This document shows, one piece after another, positions 54,365 through 61,066 of a stretch of 64,000 nt of DNA (position 1 is the stretch's first letter; each line of letters begins with the position of its first letter). The position numbers and the translations under genes were made by a program. Below the pieces are notes generated by a model. It did no database searches. It saw only the letters and a program-made list of their open reading frames with translations, and was not told the DNA's origin. The DNA lies in contig CAKOVX010000004.1 in NCBI GenBank assembly GCA_934122155.1, positions 1-64,000 of the forward strand. Reading direction: 5' to 3'. The DNA is from an uncultured Clostridia bacterium (lineage in GTDB: Bacteria; Bacillota; Clostridia; TANB77; CAG-508).

Positions 54365-54439
54365 GCAACAGCGGCATGATTATATATTTTTCTGTGCTTT
54401 AGTCGAAGAAAAATATATATCATGCGCAAGCGACGTTGC
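54365..54439. other. 75-bp structured element after rodA
   Basis: Stem 54374-54393 / 54407-54425 has 19 base pairs with one bulged T and a 13-base loop; outside it GCAAC (54365-54369) pairs with GTTGC (54435-54439). GC content at its base is higher than around it and no T-run follows. It may be an RNA element, a processed terminator or a small mobile relic. Confidence 0.55.
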
Positions 54440-54480
54440 GGAAAATAGTAGTGAAAAATAGTAAAGGTAGAAAAAATAAA

Positions 54481-55454
54481 ATGTACTTAAAAGAACTAAA
54501 AATAGGAAATGTAAAACTAAAAAACAACATACTACTAGCCCCAATGGCAGGAATAACAAACCTACCATTTCGTTTAATATGTGAAAAATTTGGAGTTCGG
54601 TTTAGCATATACAGAAATGGTAAGTAGCAAAGGCCTGTTTTATAACGACGAAAAAACAAAGCTATTATTAAATACAGAAAATGAACAAATACCGGTAGCA
54701 GCCCAAATATTTGGAAATGATATTGAAGCAATGTCATTTGCAGCAAGAGAATTAAGCAAAACTTCACCAATAATAGATATAAATATGGGATGCCCTGCAC
54801 CAAAAGTAGTAAAAAACGGAGATGGAAGTAAGTTATTACTAAACCTAGAATTGGCAGAAAATATTATTGAAGCAGTAGTTGAAAATTCTCAAGTACCAGT
54901 AACATTAAAAATGAGAAAAGGTTGGGATGACAATAATATTGTAGCAGTAGAATTAGCAAAAATAGCAGAAGCAAAAGGCGTAAAAGCAATAACCATACAT
55001 GGAAGAACAAGAGAGCAATTTTATACAGGAGAAGCAGATTGGAATATTATAAAACAAGTAAAACAAGCAGTAAATATACCAGTAATACGGAAACGGAGAT
55101 ATAAAAACAAAAGAAGATGCATTAAAAATATTTGAACAAACTGGTGTAGACGCAATAATGATAGGAAGAGCTAGTATAGGAAATCCATGGATATTTAGAG
55201 AAATACAAGAATACTTAAATGGTCAAATAATAACACCAGTATCTAATGAAGAAAAATTGAAAATAATATTAGAACATATAGATTTGCAAGTTAAATATTT
55301 AGGAGAAAACACAGGAATAAAAGAAATGCGCAAATATATGAGCTATTATTTAAAAAATTTACCAAATGCAACACAAATGCGCCAAAAAATAAATCAAATA
55401 GAAACAAAACAAGAACTACAAGATAGCATAATTACATATTTTAAAAACATATAA
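54481..55454 (+). pseudogene. dus: tRNA-dihydrouridine synthase, broken by two +1 frameshifts
   Basis: Read as three frames the sequence gives a complete Dus/DusB: LLAPMAGITNLPFRL (54520s), IDINMGCPAPKVV with the catalytic Cys, LKMRKGWDD, TIHGRTREQFYTG, then IMIGRASIGNPWIF. A single extra C at 54598 (GTTCGG) and another at 55088 (ATACGG) shift the frame; removing each restores FGVGLAYTEM and VIGNGDIKTKEDAL. Both extra Cs lie directly before GG. Such enzymes reduce uridines in tRNA D-loops with FMN and NADPH. The gene is a pseudogene if the sequence is right, or intact if these are assembly errors. AAAGGTAG lies 11 bases upstream of the ATG. Confidence 0.85.
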
Positions 55455-55486
55455 AGCATAAGTGAAAACTATTCACCTATGCTTTT
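55453..55486 (+). terminator. terminator after the dus gene
   Basis: AAAGCATA-GTGAA pairs with TTCAC-TATGCTTT with one A-C mismatch, followed by T-rich sequence. Confidence 0.7.
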
Positions 55487-55541
55487 ACTATTGTAATACT
55501 TTAAGGTTAAGCGAATATAAATTACAATAGGAGTTGATTAT

Positions 55542-56228
55542 ATGAAAAATAAAACAATTTTAAAAATTACCATTGCAATTGTAGTTATAGCAATAATTGC
55601 AATAATAATTTACTTTTTTTCTAGAAATGCTAATAAAAATTTGAAAACTGGAAATAATTTAAGTAACAAAACAAATCAAGAAATTGAAGAATATATTTTA
55701 AATATTAGCTCATATGAAGCAGAAATAGAGGTTGAAGTTGAAACAAATAAAAATAAAACAAAATATAAAATAAAACAAAGTTATGCTGCACCAAATATAG
55801 AAAAACAAACAATTTTAGAACCAAGCAACATAAGCGGTCTGGAAACAGTATATGATGGAAATACATTAAAAATAAATAATACAAAATTAAATCTATCTAC
55901 TGTTTATCAAAATTATCAATACATGACGGAAAATTTTTTGTGGCTAAATTCATTTGCAGAAGACTATAAGAATTCTAGTAACAAAAAGCTTTATGAAGAA
56001 AATAATATGATAATTATGGAAGTAACACTACAAAACAATAACCAGTATGTTTCTTCAAAAAAACTATTTATCGACAAAACAACAGGAAAAATCACAAAGA
56101 TGATAGTACAAGACAAGAACCAAAAAAATCTAGTTTACATATTATATAATGAGATAAAGATAAATAGTTTAAAGAAGGAAGAAGTACTTGCATTTAGATT
56201 AAATGATTTTTCTATTGCACAGTATTAA
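55542..56228 (+). CDS. membrane-anchored LolA-fold protein, GerS-related
   Basis: 228 residues: one N-terminal membrane helix (about 7-27), then a beta-rich domain with SYEAEIEVEVETNKNKTKYKIKQ, GLETVYDGNTLKINN, and KKLFIDKTTGKITKMIVQDKN, the alternating-strand pattern of LolA-like proteins such as the clostridial germination lipoprotein GerS. It has no lipobox Cys, so it would be helix-anchored rather than a lipoprotein. GerS partners CwlD in cortex modification; CwlD is encoded in this window. AGGAG lies 10 bases upstream. Confidence 0.6.
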   Translation: MKNKTILKITIAIVVIAIIAIIIYFFSRNANKNLKTGNNLSNKTNQEIEEYILNISSYEAEIEVEVETNKNKTKYKIKQSYAAPNIEKQTILEPSNISGLETVYDGNTLKINNTKLNLSTVYQNYQYMTENFLWLNSFAEDYKNSSNKKLYEENNMIIMEVTLQNNNQYVSSKKLFIDKTTGKITKMIVQDKNQKNLVYILYNEIKINSLKKEEVLAFRLNDFSIAQY

Positions 56229-56315
56229 GAAACACATATCTGCTTAAAACTATTTTTTTATCTTTGCTAATCCTTAAAATATATCAAAACTGGAAGAATA
56301 TTGGGAGTGAAGAAG

Positions 56316-56663
56316 ATGGTAATAAAAAGAGGAGATATGTTTTATGCAGATTTAAGCCCTGTAATTGGTTCAGAACAAGGTGGAGTAAGACCAGTGCTTA
56401 TAATACAAAATGATGTTGGAAATAAGCATAGCCCAACAGTAATAGCAGCAGCTATAACATCACAAACAGGAAAAACAAAATTACCAACACATATTGAAAT
56501 TGAACCAGAAAAAAGTGGCTTAAAAGCAGATTCTGTTATATTAACAGAACAAATAAGAACAATAGATAAAAGTAGACTAAAAGAAAAAATAGGGCATATT
56601 GATGATAATAATATAATGTCACAAATAAATAGCGCCTTAGGTGTAAGCTTTGGATTAGAATAA
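56316..56663 (+). CDS. MazF/PemK-type endoribonuclease toxin (EndoA/NdoA-like)
   Basis: 115 residues, nearly the length of Bacillus NdoA. Characteristic sequence is MVIKRGDMFYADLSPVIGSEQGGVRPVLIIQND, then AAITSQTGKTKLPTHIEI and ILTEQIRTIDKSRL. It cleaves mRNA at short specific sites. The start at 56316 is supported by GGGAGTG just upstream. The usual antitoxin gene directly before it is missing: only 87 bases separate it from the GerS-like gene. Confidence 0.93.
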   Translation: MVIKRGDMFYADLSPVIGSEQGGVRPVLIIQNDVGNKHSPTVIAAAITSQTGKTKLPTHIEIEPEKSGLKADSVILTEQIRTIDKSRLKEKIGHIDDNNIMSQINSALGVSFGLE

Positions 56664-56691
56664 AATGCTGTGAATATCTACAGCATTTTTT
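56662..56691 (+). terminator. terminator after the MazF-type gene
   Basis: AAAATGCTGT (56662-56671) pairs with ACAGCATTTT (56680-56689), then T. Confidence 0.88.
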
Positions 56692-56714
56692 CTATTAAAA
56701 AACAACAAAAACAA

Positions 56715-56743
56715 TTGTATACATAAGTAAAATATGTTATAAT
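56715..56743 (+). promoter_or_regulatory. promoter of the sortase gene
   Basis: TTGTAT (56715-56720), 17 bases, TATAAT (56738-56743) with an extended TG just before the -10. Confidence 0.75.
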
Positions 56744-56786
56744 ATTAGTGTATGTATTAGTAAAAAAGAAAGGAGAATAATTAAAA

Positions 56787-57533
56787 GTGAATCAAATATT
56801 AGTAACTCAAAAACTATATGTGACACCTGAAATGAAAAGAAAAAAAGTAATATATAAAATAGAACTTTTCTTATCAGTTTTTTTAATTTGCCTTTTATTT
56901 TCATACTATATATATGCAGAATATGACAGAAACAAAAGTGAGCAGGTCTCAAGAGAAATACTTGAACAAATAAAATATCAGGTTGACGACACTGTAAAAA
57001 AAGAAGAAAATGATAGAATCGTGGTTATATTAGAAGTAGCAAACCAAGAAGATAAAAATCAAGAAAATAATGTAAAACAAAATGAATCTAAAATAGATAC
57101 AAAAACATATACATCAAAAGATGGAATTGAATATACAACAGAAGCAATTTTAAAAATACCATGTATAAATATTGAATACCCTGTACTTTCAAAAACATCA
57201 CCAGAGTTACTTTTTGTATCATTAAATAAATACCATCCAAAGGACTTGATGCCAAATGAAGTAGGAAACTATTGCATAGTAGGACACTATTATGAAAATG
57301 GTAAAATGTTTGGAAAGTTACATAAACTAAAAAATGGTGATACAGCAGAACTAACAGATTTGACAGGCAGAACAATTACATATCAAGTATATGATAAATA
57401 TGTTGTACAACCAACAGATACAAGCTGTACAAGCCAGTTAACAGCATGGAATATGCAAAAAAGAGAACTTACTTTAATTACTTGTACAAATGGCGGAAAG
57501 CAAAGACTAGTAGTAAAATTAAGAGAAATTTAG
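56787..57533 (+). CDS. sortase family transpeptidase
   Basis: 248 residues. Cytosolic tip, one membrane helix (about 26-46), a charged linker (about 50-105), then the sortase barrel with catalytic His167 in CIVGHYYENG, Cys233 in LITCTNGG and Arg240 in KQRLVV. It attaches surface proteins to peptidoglycan or builds pili. GTG start with AAAGGAG 11 bases upstream. The class (D/E-like) is uncertain. No LPxTG protein is visible in this window; the thioester surface protein at 24045 is a possible but unproven substrate. Confidence 0.85.
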   Translation: MNQILVTQKLYVTPEMKRKKVIYKIELFLSVFLICLLFSYYIYAEYDRNKSEQVSREILEQIKYQVDDTVKKEENDRIVVILEVANQEDKNQENNVKQNESKIDTKTYTSKDGIEYTTEAILKIPCINIEYPVLSKTSPELLFVSLNKYHPKDLMPNEVGNYCIVGHYYENGKMFGKLHKLKNGDTAELTDLTGRTITYQVYDKYVVQPTDTSCTSQLTAWNMQKRELTLITCTNGGKQRLVVKLREI

Positions 57534-57540
57534 ATAAACA

Positions 57541-57576
57541 AAAATCACTAAAAAGCTGTACTTTTTAGTGATTTTG
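57541..57576 (+). terminator. terminator after the sortase gene
   Basis: AAAATCACTAAAAAG (57541-57555) pairs perfectly with CTTTTTAGTGATTTT (57561-57575). Confidence 0.9.
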
Positions 57577-57585
57577 TGGTATAAT
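57577..57585 (+). promoter_or_regulatory. extended -10 of the vbhA-fic unit
   Basis: TGGTATAAT is an extended -10 with no good -35; it follows the sortase terminator. Confidence 0.45.
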
Positions 57586-57634
57586 AAGAGTGTAGGGTGT
57601 AAAAAACCAAATATCCAAAATGGAGGATAAAAAA

Positions 57635-57799
57635 ATGTTTAATGAAGAAGTTTTTAAATTTAATATAGATAATATAAAAAATGATTTAGCAATTGAAGGG
57701 ATGAACATTACAGAAAATGATGTTAATATGTATAGAATGTTAGCAGAAAATGAAGTAGCAATGCCAGAATTAATAAATATGATAAAAGAACAAATCTAA
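57635..57799 (+). CDS. VbhA-family Fic antitoxin
   Basis: 54 residues. The helix NDLAIEGMNITENDVNMYRMLAENEVAMPELINMIKE follows the VbhA pattern in which an inhibitory helix with S/T-xxx-E-G blocks the Fic active site; here DLAIEG keeps Glu and Gly but has Asp in place of Ser/Thr. A Fic gene follows 89 bases downstream, as expected for a FicTA pair. TGGAGGAT lies upstream of the ATG. Confidence 0.75.
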   Translation: MFNEEVFKFNIDNIKNDLAIEGMNITENDVNMYRMLAENEVAMPELINMIKEQI

Positions 57800-57803
57800 T
57801 GTA

Positions 57804-57840
57804 AAAGTTGTCAATAAAAAATATTGACAACTTTAAATTT
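57804..57840 (+). terminator. hairpin between antitoxin and toxin
   Basis: AAAGTTGTCAATA (57804-57816) pairs perfectly with TATTGACAACTTT (57822-57834) around a 5-base loop, followed by T-rich sequence. Probably a partial terminator keeping the antitoxin in excess. Confidence 0.65.
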
Positions 57841-57888
57841 TTGCTTTAAACTCACATTATAAAATACTAAACATGTTGAGGGGATTGT

Positions 57889-58485
57889 ATGAAAAATTTA
57901 TATGAAGGTTCAAAATATTGCTATGAAAATAGTGGGACTTTAATGAATAAATTAGACATTAGAGATTATAAGCAATTAGAAAAATATGAAGCTAAGATTA
58001 CTGCCGCAAAATCATTAGGATTAAGAATAAAAGGAATCACAGGAGAATTTGATAAAAAGCATTATATTTCAATTCATCAATACTTGTTTGAGGATATTTA
58101 CCCATTTGCAGGGAAATTCAGAGAAGAAAATATCGGAAAAGGTGATTTTAGATTTGCAAGTTTTGAATATATAGAACCAGAATTAGGCAGACTTTTAAAT
58201 CAACTGAAAGGAGAAAACTTTTTAAATGGACTTTCAAAGACAGAATTAGCTAAAAGGTTAGCATACTATTTGTCTGAACTAAATGTACTACATCCATTTA
58301 GGGAAGGAAATGGAAGAACAAATAGAGAATTTATTAGGCAATTAGCACTTAAAAATGGATATATATTAAATTTAAAAAATATATCGCCAGAAAAAATAAT
58401 GGATGCTAGTATAAAATCAGTTATAGACACCACTGATTTAGAAAAAATTATTGAAGAAATGTTAGAAAAATGTGATAAACAATAA
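57889..58485 (+). CDS. Fic-domain AMPylase toxin
   Basis: 198 residues, a stand-alone Fic domain. The catalytic motif is HPFREGNGRTNRE with His135 and GNGR at 140-143 (consensus HPFx[D/E]GNGR), preceded by the substrate flap YPFAGKFREENI. Such proteins transfer AMP to targets such as DNA gyrase or others. The antitoxin partner is upstream at 57635. GAGGGG lies before the ATG; terminator follows. Confidence 0.9.
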   Translation: MKNLYEGSKYCYENSGTLMNKLDIRDYKQLEKYEAKITAAKSLGLRIKGITGEFDKKHYISIHQYLFEDIYPFAGKFREENIGKGDFRFASFEYIEPELGRLLNQLKGENFLNGLSKTELAKRLAYYLSELNVLHPFREGNGRTNREFIRQLALKNGYILNLKNISPEKIMDASIKSVIDTTDLEKIIEEMLEKCDKQ

Positions 58486-58523
58486 AAATAGATAGTAATT
58501 TTTAAATTACTATTTATTTTTTT
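58484..58523 (+). terminator. terminator after the fic gene
   Basis: AAATAGATAGTAATTT-type stem with one G-T wobble (58486-58516) followed by a long T-run. Confidence 0.75.
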
Positions 58524-58553
58524 GAAAAATTTTAAAAAAATTTGCAAAAACAC

Positions 58554-58582
58554 TTGATATTTTTAAAGTGTTATATTAAAAT
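58554..58582 (+). promoter_or_regulatory. promoter of the mraZ/dcw cluster
   Basis: TTGATA (58554-58559), 17 bases, TAAAAT (58577-58582). AACACTT (58549-58555) and AAGTGTT (58566-58572) form inverted arms across the -35 and spacer. Confidence 0.6.
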
Positions 58583-58590
58583 CTAATTGA

Positions 58591-58615
58591 AGTGGAGAGA
58601 AGTGGTGAAAAGTGG
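58591..58615 (+). promoter_or_regulatory. MraZ-binding repeats
   Basis: AGTGG occurs at 58591, 58601 and 58611, spaced exactly 10 bases, directly upstream of mraZ. Three GTGG-type repeats 10 bases apart are the known operator of MraZ in bacteria such as E. coli; autoregulation is expected. Confidence 0.75.
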
Positions 58616-58641
58616 AATAAAATGTTTGAGAGGTGAGAAAA

Positions 58642-59073
58642 GTGTTAATAGGCGAATATGAACATTCTCTAGACGTTAAAGGCAGATTAATACTACCTTC
58701 AAAAATTAGAGAAGATATGGGTGAAAAATTCATAATAACAAAAGGCTTAGACAAATGCTTATTTGGCTTTTCGCAAACAGAATGGGCTAACTTTGAAGAA
58801 AAACTAAAAACACTTCCACTTACAAACAAAAATGCTAGAGATTTCGTAAGATTTTTCTTGTCAGGCGCAATAGAATGTGAAATTGATAAACAAGGCAGAT
58901 TTTTAATTACAAGTAATCTACGCGAATATGCAAAACTAGAAAAAGATACAGTAATTATTGGTGTAGGTACTAGAATTGAAATTTGGGACAAAGAAAAATG
59001 GAAATCATATAACAGTGATGAAAATATTTCAGCAGATGAAATTGCAGAAAATATGACAATGTTAGGTATATAA
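58642..59073 (+). CDS. mraZ: transcriptional regulator MraZ
   Basis: 143 residues, the standard length, with two swapped-hairpin AbrB-like domains: LIGEYEHSLDVKGRLILPSKIR and the second GAIECEIDKQGRFLITSNLREYA. DKQGR and DVKGR are the family repeats. It represses the division/wall cluster through the upstream repeats. The GTG at 58642 is chosen because MLIGEYEH aligns with the usual MFMGEYEH start and GAGGTG lies 6 bases upstream; the GTG at 58633 would add three residues. Confidence 0.93.
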   Translation: MLIGEYEHSLDVKGRLILPSKIREDMGEKFIITKGLDKCLFGFSQTEWANFEEKLKTLPLTNKNARDFVRFFLSGAIECEIDKQGRFLITSNLREYAKLEKDTVIIGVGTRIEIWDKEKWKSYNSDENISADEIAENMTMLGI

Positions 59074-59094
59074 CTTGCAAAAGGCTATATAAAA

Positions 59095-59322
59095 TACAAA
59101 AGAAAAAATAATAAAACACAAAAGATTTTAATTTACAAAAGATAAATTATACTAAAGATAAAATTTAAAAGAATTATATTTTACAAAAGATAAAACAAAC
59201 TAAAGATAAATGAAATAAGGTCTTACAAAAGATTTTAATTTCAAAAGAAAAGATATCAAGTTACTAAAGTGAAAATTAAAACTCACAAAAGATATAAAAA
59301 AATTTCTATCCCTACAAAAGAA
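59095..59322 (+). repeat. array of degenerate TACAAAAGAT repeats in the mraZ-rsmH spacer
   Basis: The 366-bp spacer between mraZ and rsmH has at least eight copies of [TC]AC[AT]AAAGA, starting at 59095, 59117, 59134, 59150, 59182, 59224, 59284 and 59313, with near copies at 59164, 59198, 59239 and 59261. TACAAAAGATAAA..ACTAAAGATAAA blocks recur 48 bases apart (59134 and 59182). No gene of 30 residues or more is evident in it. Function unknown. Confidence 0.75.
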
Positions 59323-59365
59323 AGCAGAAACTATGAAAAATACAGATGAAAAAATATTAAAATAG

Positions 59366-59404
59366 GCACATAATAGTTGGTATAATCATACCAACTTATT
59401 GTGC
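59366..59404. promoter_or_regulatory. hairpin just upstream of rsmH with embedded TATAAT
   Basis: AGTTGGTAT (59375-59383) and ATACCAACT (59388-59396) pair around AATC, and outer GCACA/TGTGC extends the stem to about 16 base pairs with a bulge. TATAAT (59381-59386) lies across the loop. No T-run follows. It could be a terminator-like attenuator or an operator at a local promoter. Confidence 0.55.
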
Positions 59405-59439
59405 TATATTATATGCCATTGAAAGGATTTACTAAACAA

Positions 59440-60381
59440 ATGGAATTTAAACATGAACCTGTAATGTTAAATGAATGTATACAAGGGCTTGAAATAAAAA
59501 AAGACGGAATTTATGTGGATGGTACTTTAGGTGGTGCAGGTCATAGCAAAGAAATATTAAAAAAACTATCACAAAATGGCAGATTAATTGGAATTGACAG
59601 AGACGAAGAAGCTTTAAAAGCTGCTTCAGAAAGACTAAAAGAATATAAAAATGTAAGTTATGTTCATGGAAATCATGATGATATAAGGCAAATATTAGAT
59701 GAACTTAATATAGACAAAGTTGATGGAATTTTACTAGATTTAGGGGTTTCATCATATCAATTAGATGAAAGAGCAAGAGGATTTAGTTATATGGGTGATA
59801 GCCCATTAGACATGAGAATGGATGCATCAAATGGGATGACTGCTAAAGATATAGTAAATATATATTCAGAAGAAAAATTGGCTCAAGTTATATGGGAATA
59901 TGGAGAAGAAAGATTTAGCAGGCAAATAGCAAAAAATATCTGTGAGGCTCGTAAACAAAAGCAAATAGAAACAACAAAAGAATTAGTACAAATAATAGAA
60001 AATTCTATACCAAAAGCTATGAAAAAAGATGGCCACCCAGCAAAGAGAACTTTTCAGGCTATTAGAATAGAAGTAAATAACGAAATTGCACCTTTATATG
60101 AAACTATAAAAAATAGTGTTTACTGTTTAAAACAAGGTGGCAGATTAGTTGTAATAACTTTTCATTCATTAGAAGACAGAGCCGTTAAAAATGCTATGCT
60201 AGACTTACAAGGAAAGTGCACTTGCCCAAGTGAGTTGCCATATTGTGTGTGCAACTATGAATCTTGGGGAAAAATAATAAATAAAAAACCAATTGTAGCA
60301 ACACAGGAAGAAAAAGAAAAAAATTCAAGATCTAAAAGTGCAAAAGTCAGAATTTTTGAAAGAGCAGATAAAAGCAAATGA
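59440..60381 (+). CDS. rsmH: 16S rRNA m4C1402 methyltransferase
   Basis: 313 residues with the RsmH start EFKHEPVMLNECIQGL, the SAM-binding loop YVDGTLGGAGHS, ILLDLGVSSYQLDERARGFSY and PLDMRMD. It methylates the N4 of C1402 in 16S rRNA. The start at 59440 matches the family N-terminus and has AAAGGA 12 bases upstream. The ORF remains open to 59401, but this added part is unlike the family. Second gene of the dcw cluster. Confidence 0.95.
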   Translation: MEFKHEPVMLNECIQGLEIKKDGIYVDGTLGGAGHSKEILKKLSQNGRLIGIDRDEEALKAASERLKEYKNVSYVHGNHDDIRQILDELNIDKVDGILLDLGVSSYQLDERARGFSYMGDSPLDMRMDASNGMTAKDIVNIYSEEKLAQVIWEYGEERFSRQIAKNICEARKQKQIETTKELVQIIENSIPKAMKKDGHPAKRTFQAIRIEVNNEIAPLYETIKNSVYCLKQGGRLVVITFHSLEDRAVKNAMLDLQGKCTCPSELPYCVCNYESWGKIINKKPIVATQEEKEKNSRSKSAKVRIFERADKSK

Positions 60382-60420
60382 TAAATTAAAAAATACAAAA
60401 GGAAAAGAGGTGATAAACTT

Positions 60421-60912
60421 ATGGCATATAGTAGTAGATACCAATATGAAACTAGCCCTAGGAAATTAAGACCTGAAGAACAACCATTAAAAAGGAAAAA
60501 TACTACAAAGAAAAAAAGTACAGCAAAACAAAAAAATACCAAATCTAACCAACAAATAAAAACAATAATGTATATAATTGCAGGCTTTGCAATATTGTTT
60601 GCTATAAGTTATCGTAATTCTCTTATAACAGCAAGCTTTAATCAAAAAGAAAGCCTAAAAAAACAATTAAGTACATTACAAAAAGAAAATGCACAAACCG
60701 AAATTAGTATTCAAACAAGCCTAAATTTAACTAATATAGAAAAGTCAGCTTCTAGTATGTTAGGAATGAAAAAATTAGGAGATTCACAAAAAGTTTATGT
60801 AGCGTTACCTAAAAAAGACTATGTTGAATCAGCAAGTGAACAAGTATCAATAGTAGATGAACAAAACTGGTTTGAAAAAATATTAGACAGTATAATAAAC
60901 TTAATAAAATAA
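60421..60912 (+). CDS. FtsL/DivIC-like cell division protein
   Basis: 163 residues. A long basic cytosolic part (Lys-rich about 1-50), one membrane helix (about 53-70), and an external coiled coil (SFNQKESLKKQLSTLQKENAQTEISIQ) with SASSMLGMKK, typical of FtsL. It links the division complex FtsB/FtsL/FtsQ. Position between rsmH and the PBP gene is the usual ftsL position. AGAGGTGAT precedes the ATG. Confidence 0.82.
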   Translation: MAYSSRYQYETSPRKLRPEEQPLKRKNTTKKKSTAKQKNTKSNQQIKTIMYIIAGFAILFAISYRNSLITASFNQKESLKKQLSTLQKENAQTEISIQTSLNLTNIEKSASSMLGMKKLGDSQKVYVALPKKDYVESASEQVSIVDEQNWFEKILDSIINLIK

Positions 60913-60914
60913 AG

Positions 60915-60948
60915 AAGTAATAAGTTTGATAAACCTATTGCTTTTTTT
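60915..60948 (+). terminator. terminator-like hairpin after the ftsL-like gene
   Basis: AAGTAATAAGTTT pairs with AAACCTATTGCTT (60931-60943) with one mismatch and a wobble, followed by T. Confidence 0.7.
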
Positions 60949-61066
60949 ATTGGATAGAAAAATCGAAAATTTAAAAACTTACTTTTTATTTTATATCAAT
61001 TCAGCAAATTGTAATTTTTTTATATTTATTGAATAAAGATAAGATTAGAAAGTAAGGAGAAATATT

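Noticed and set aside
59095..59322. CRISPR array
   Set aside because: Repeat units are about 10 bases, degenerate and irregularly spaced (14-60 bases), without spacers of constant length or cas genes.
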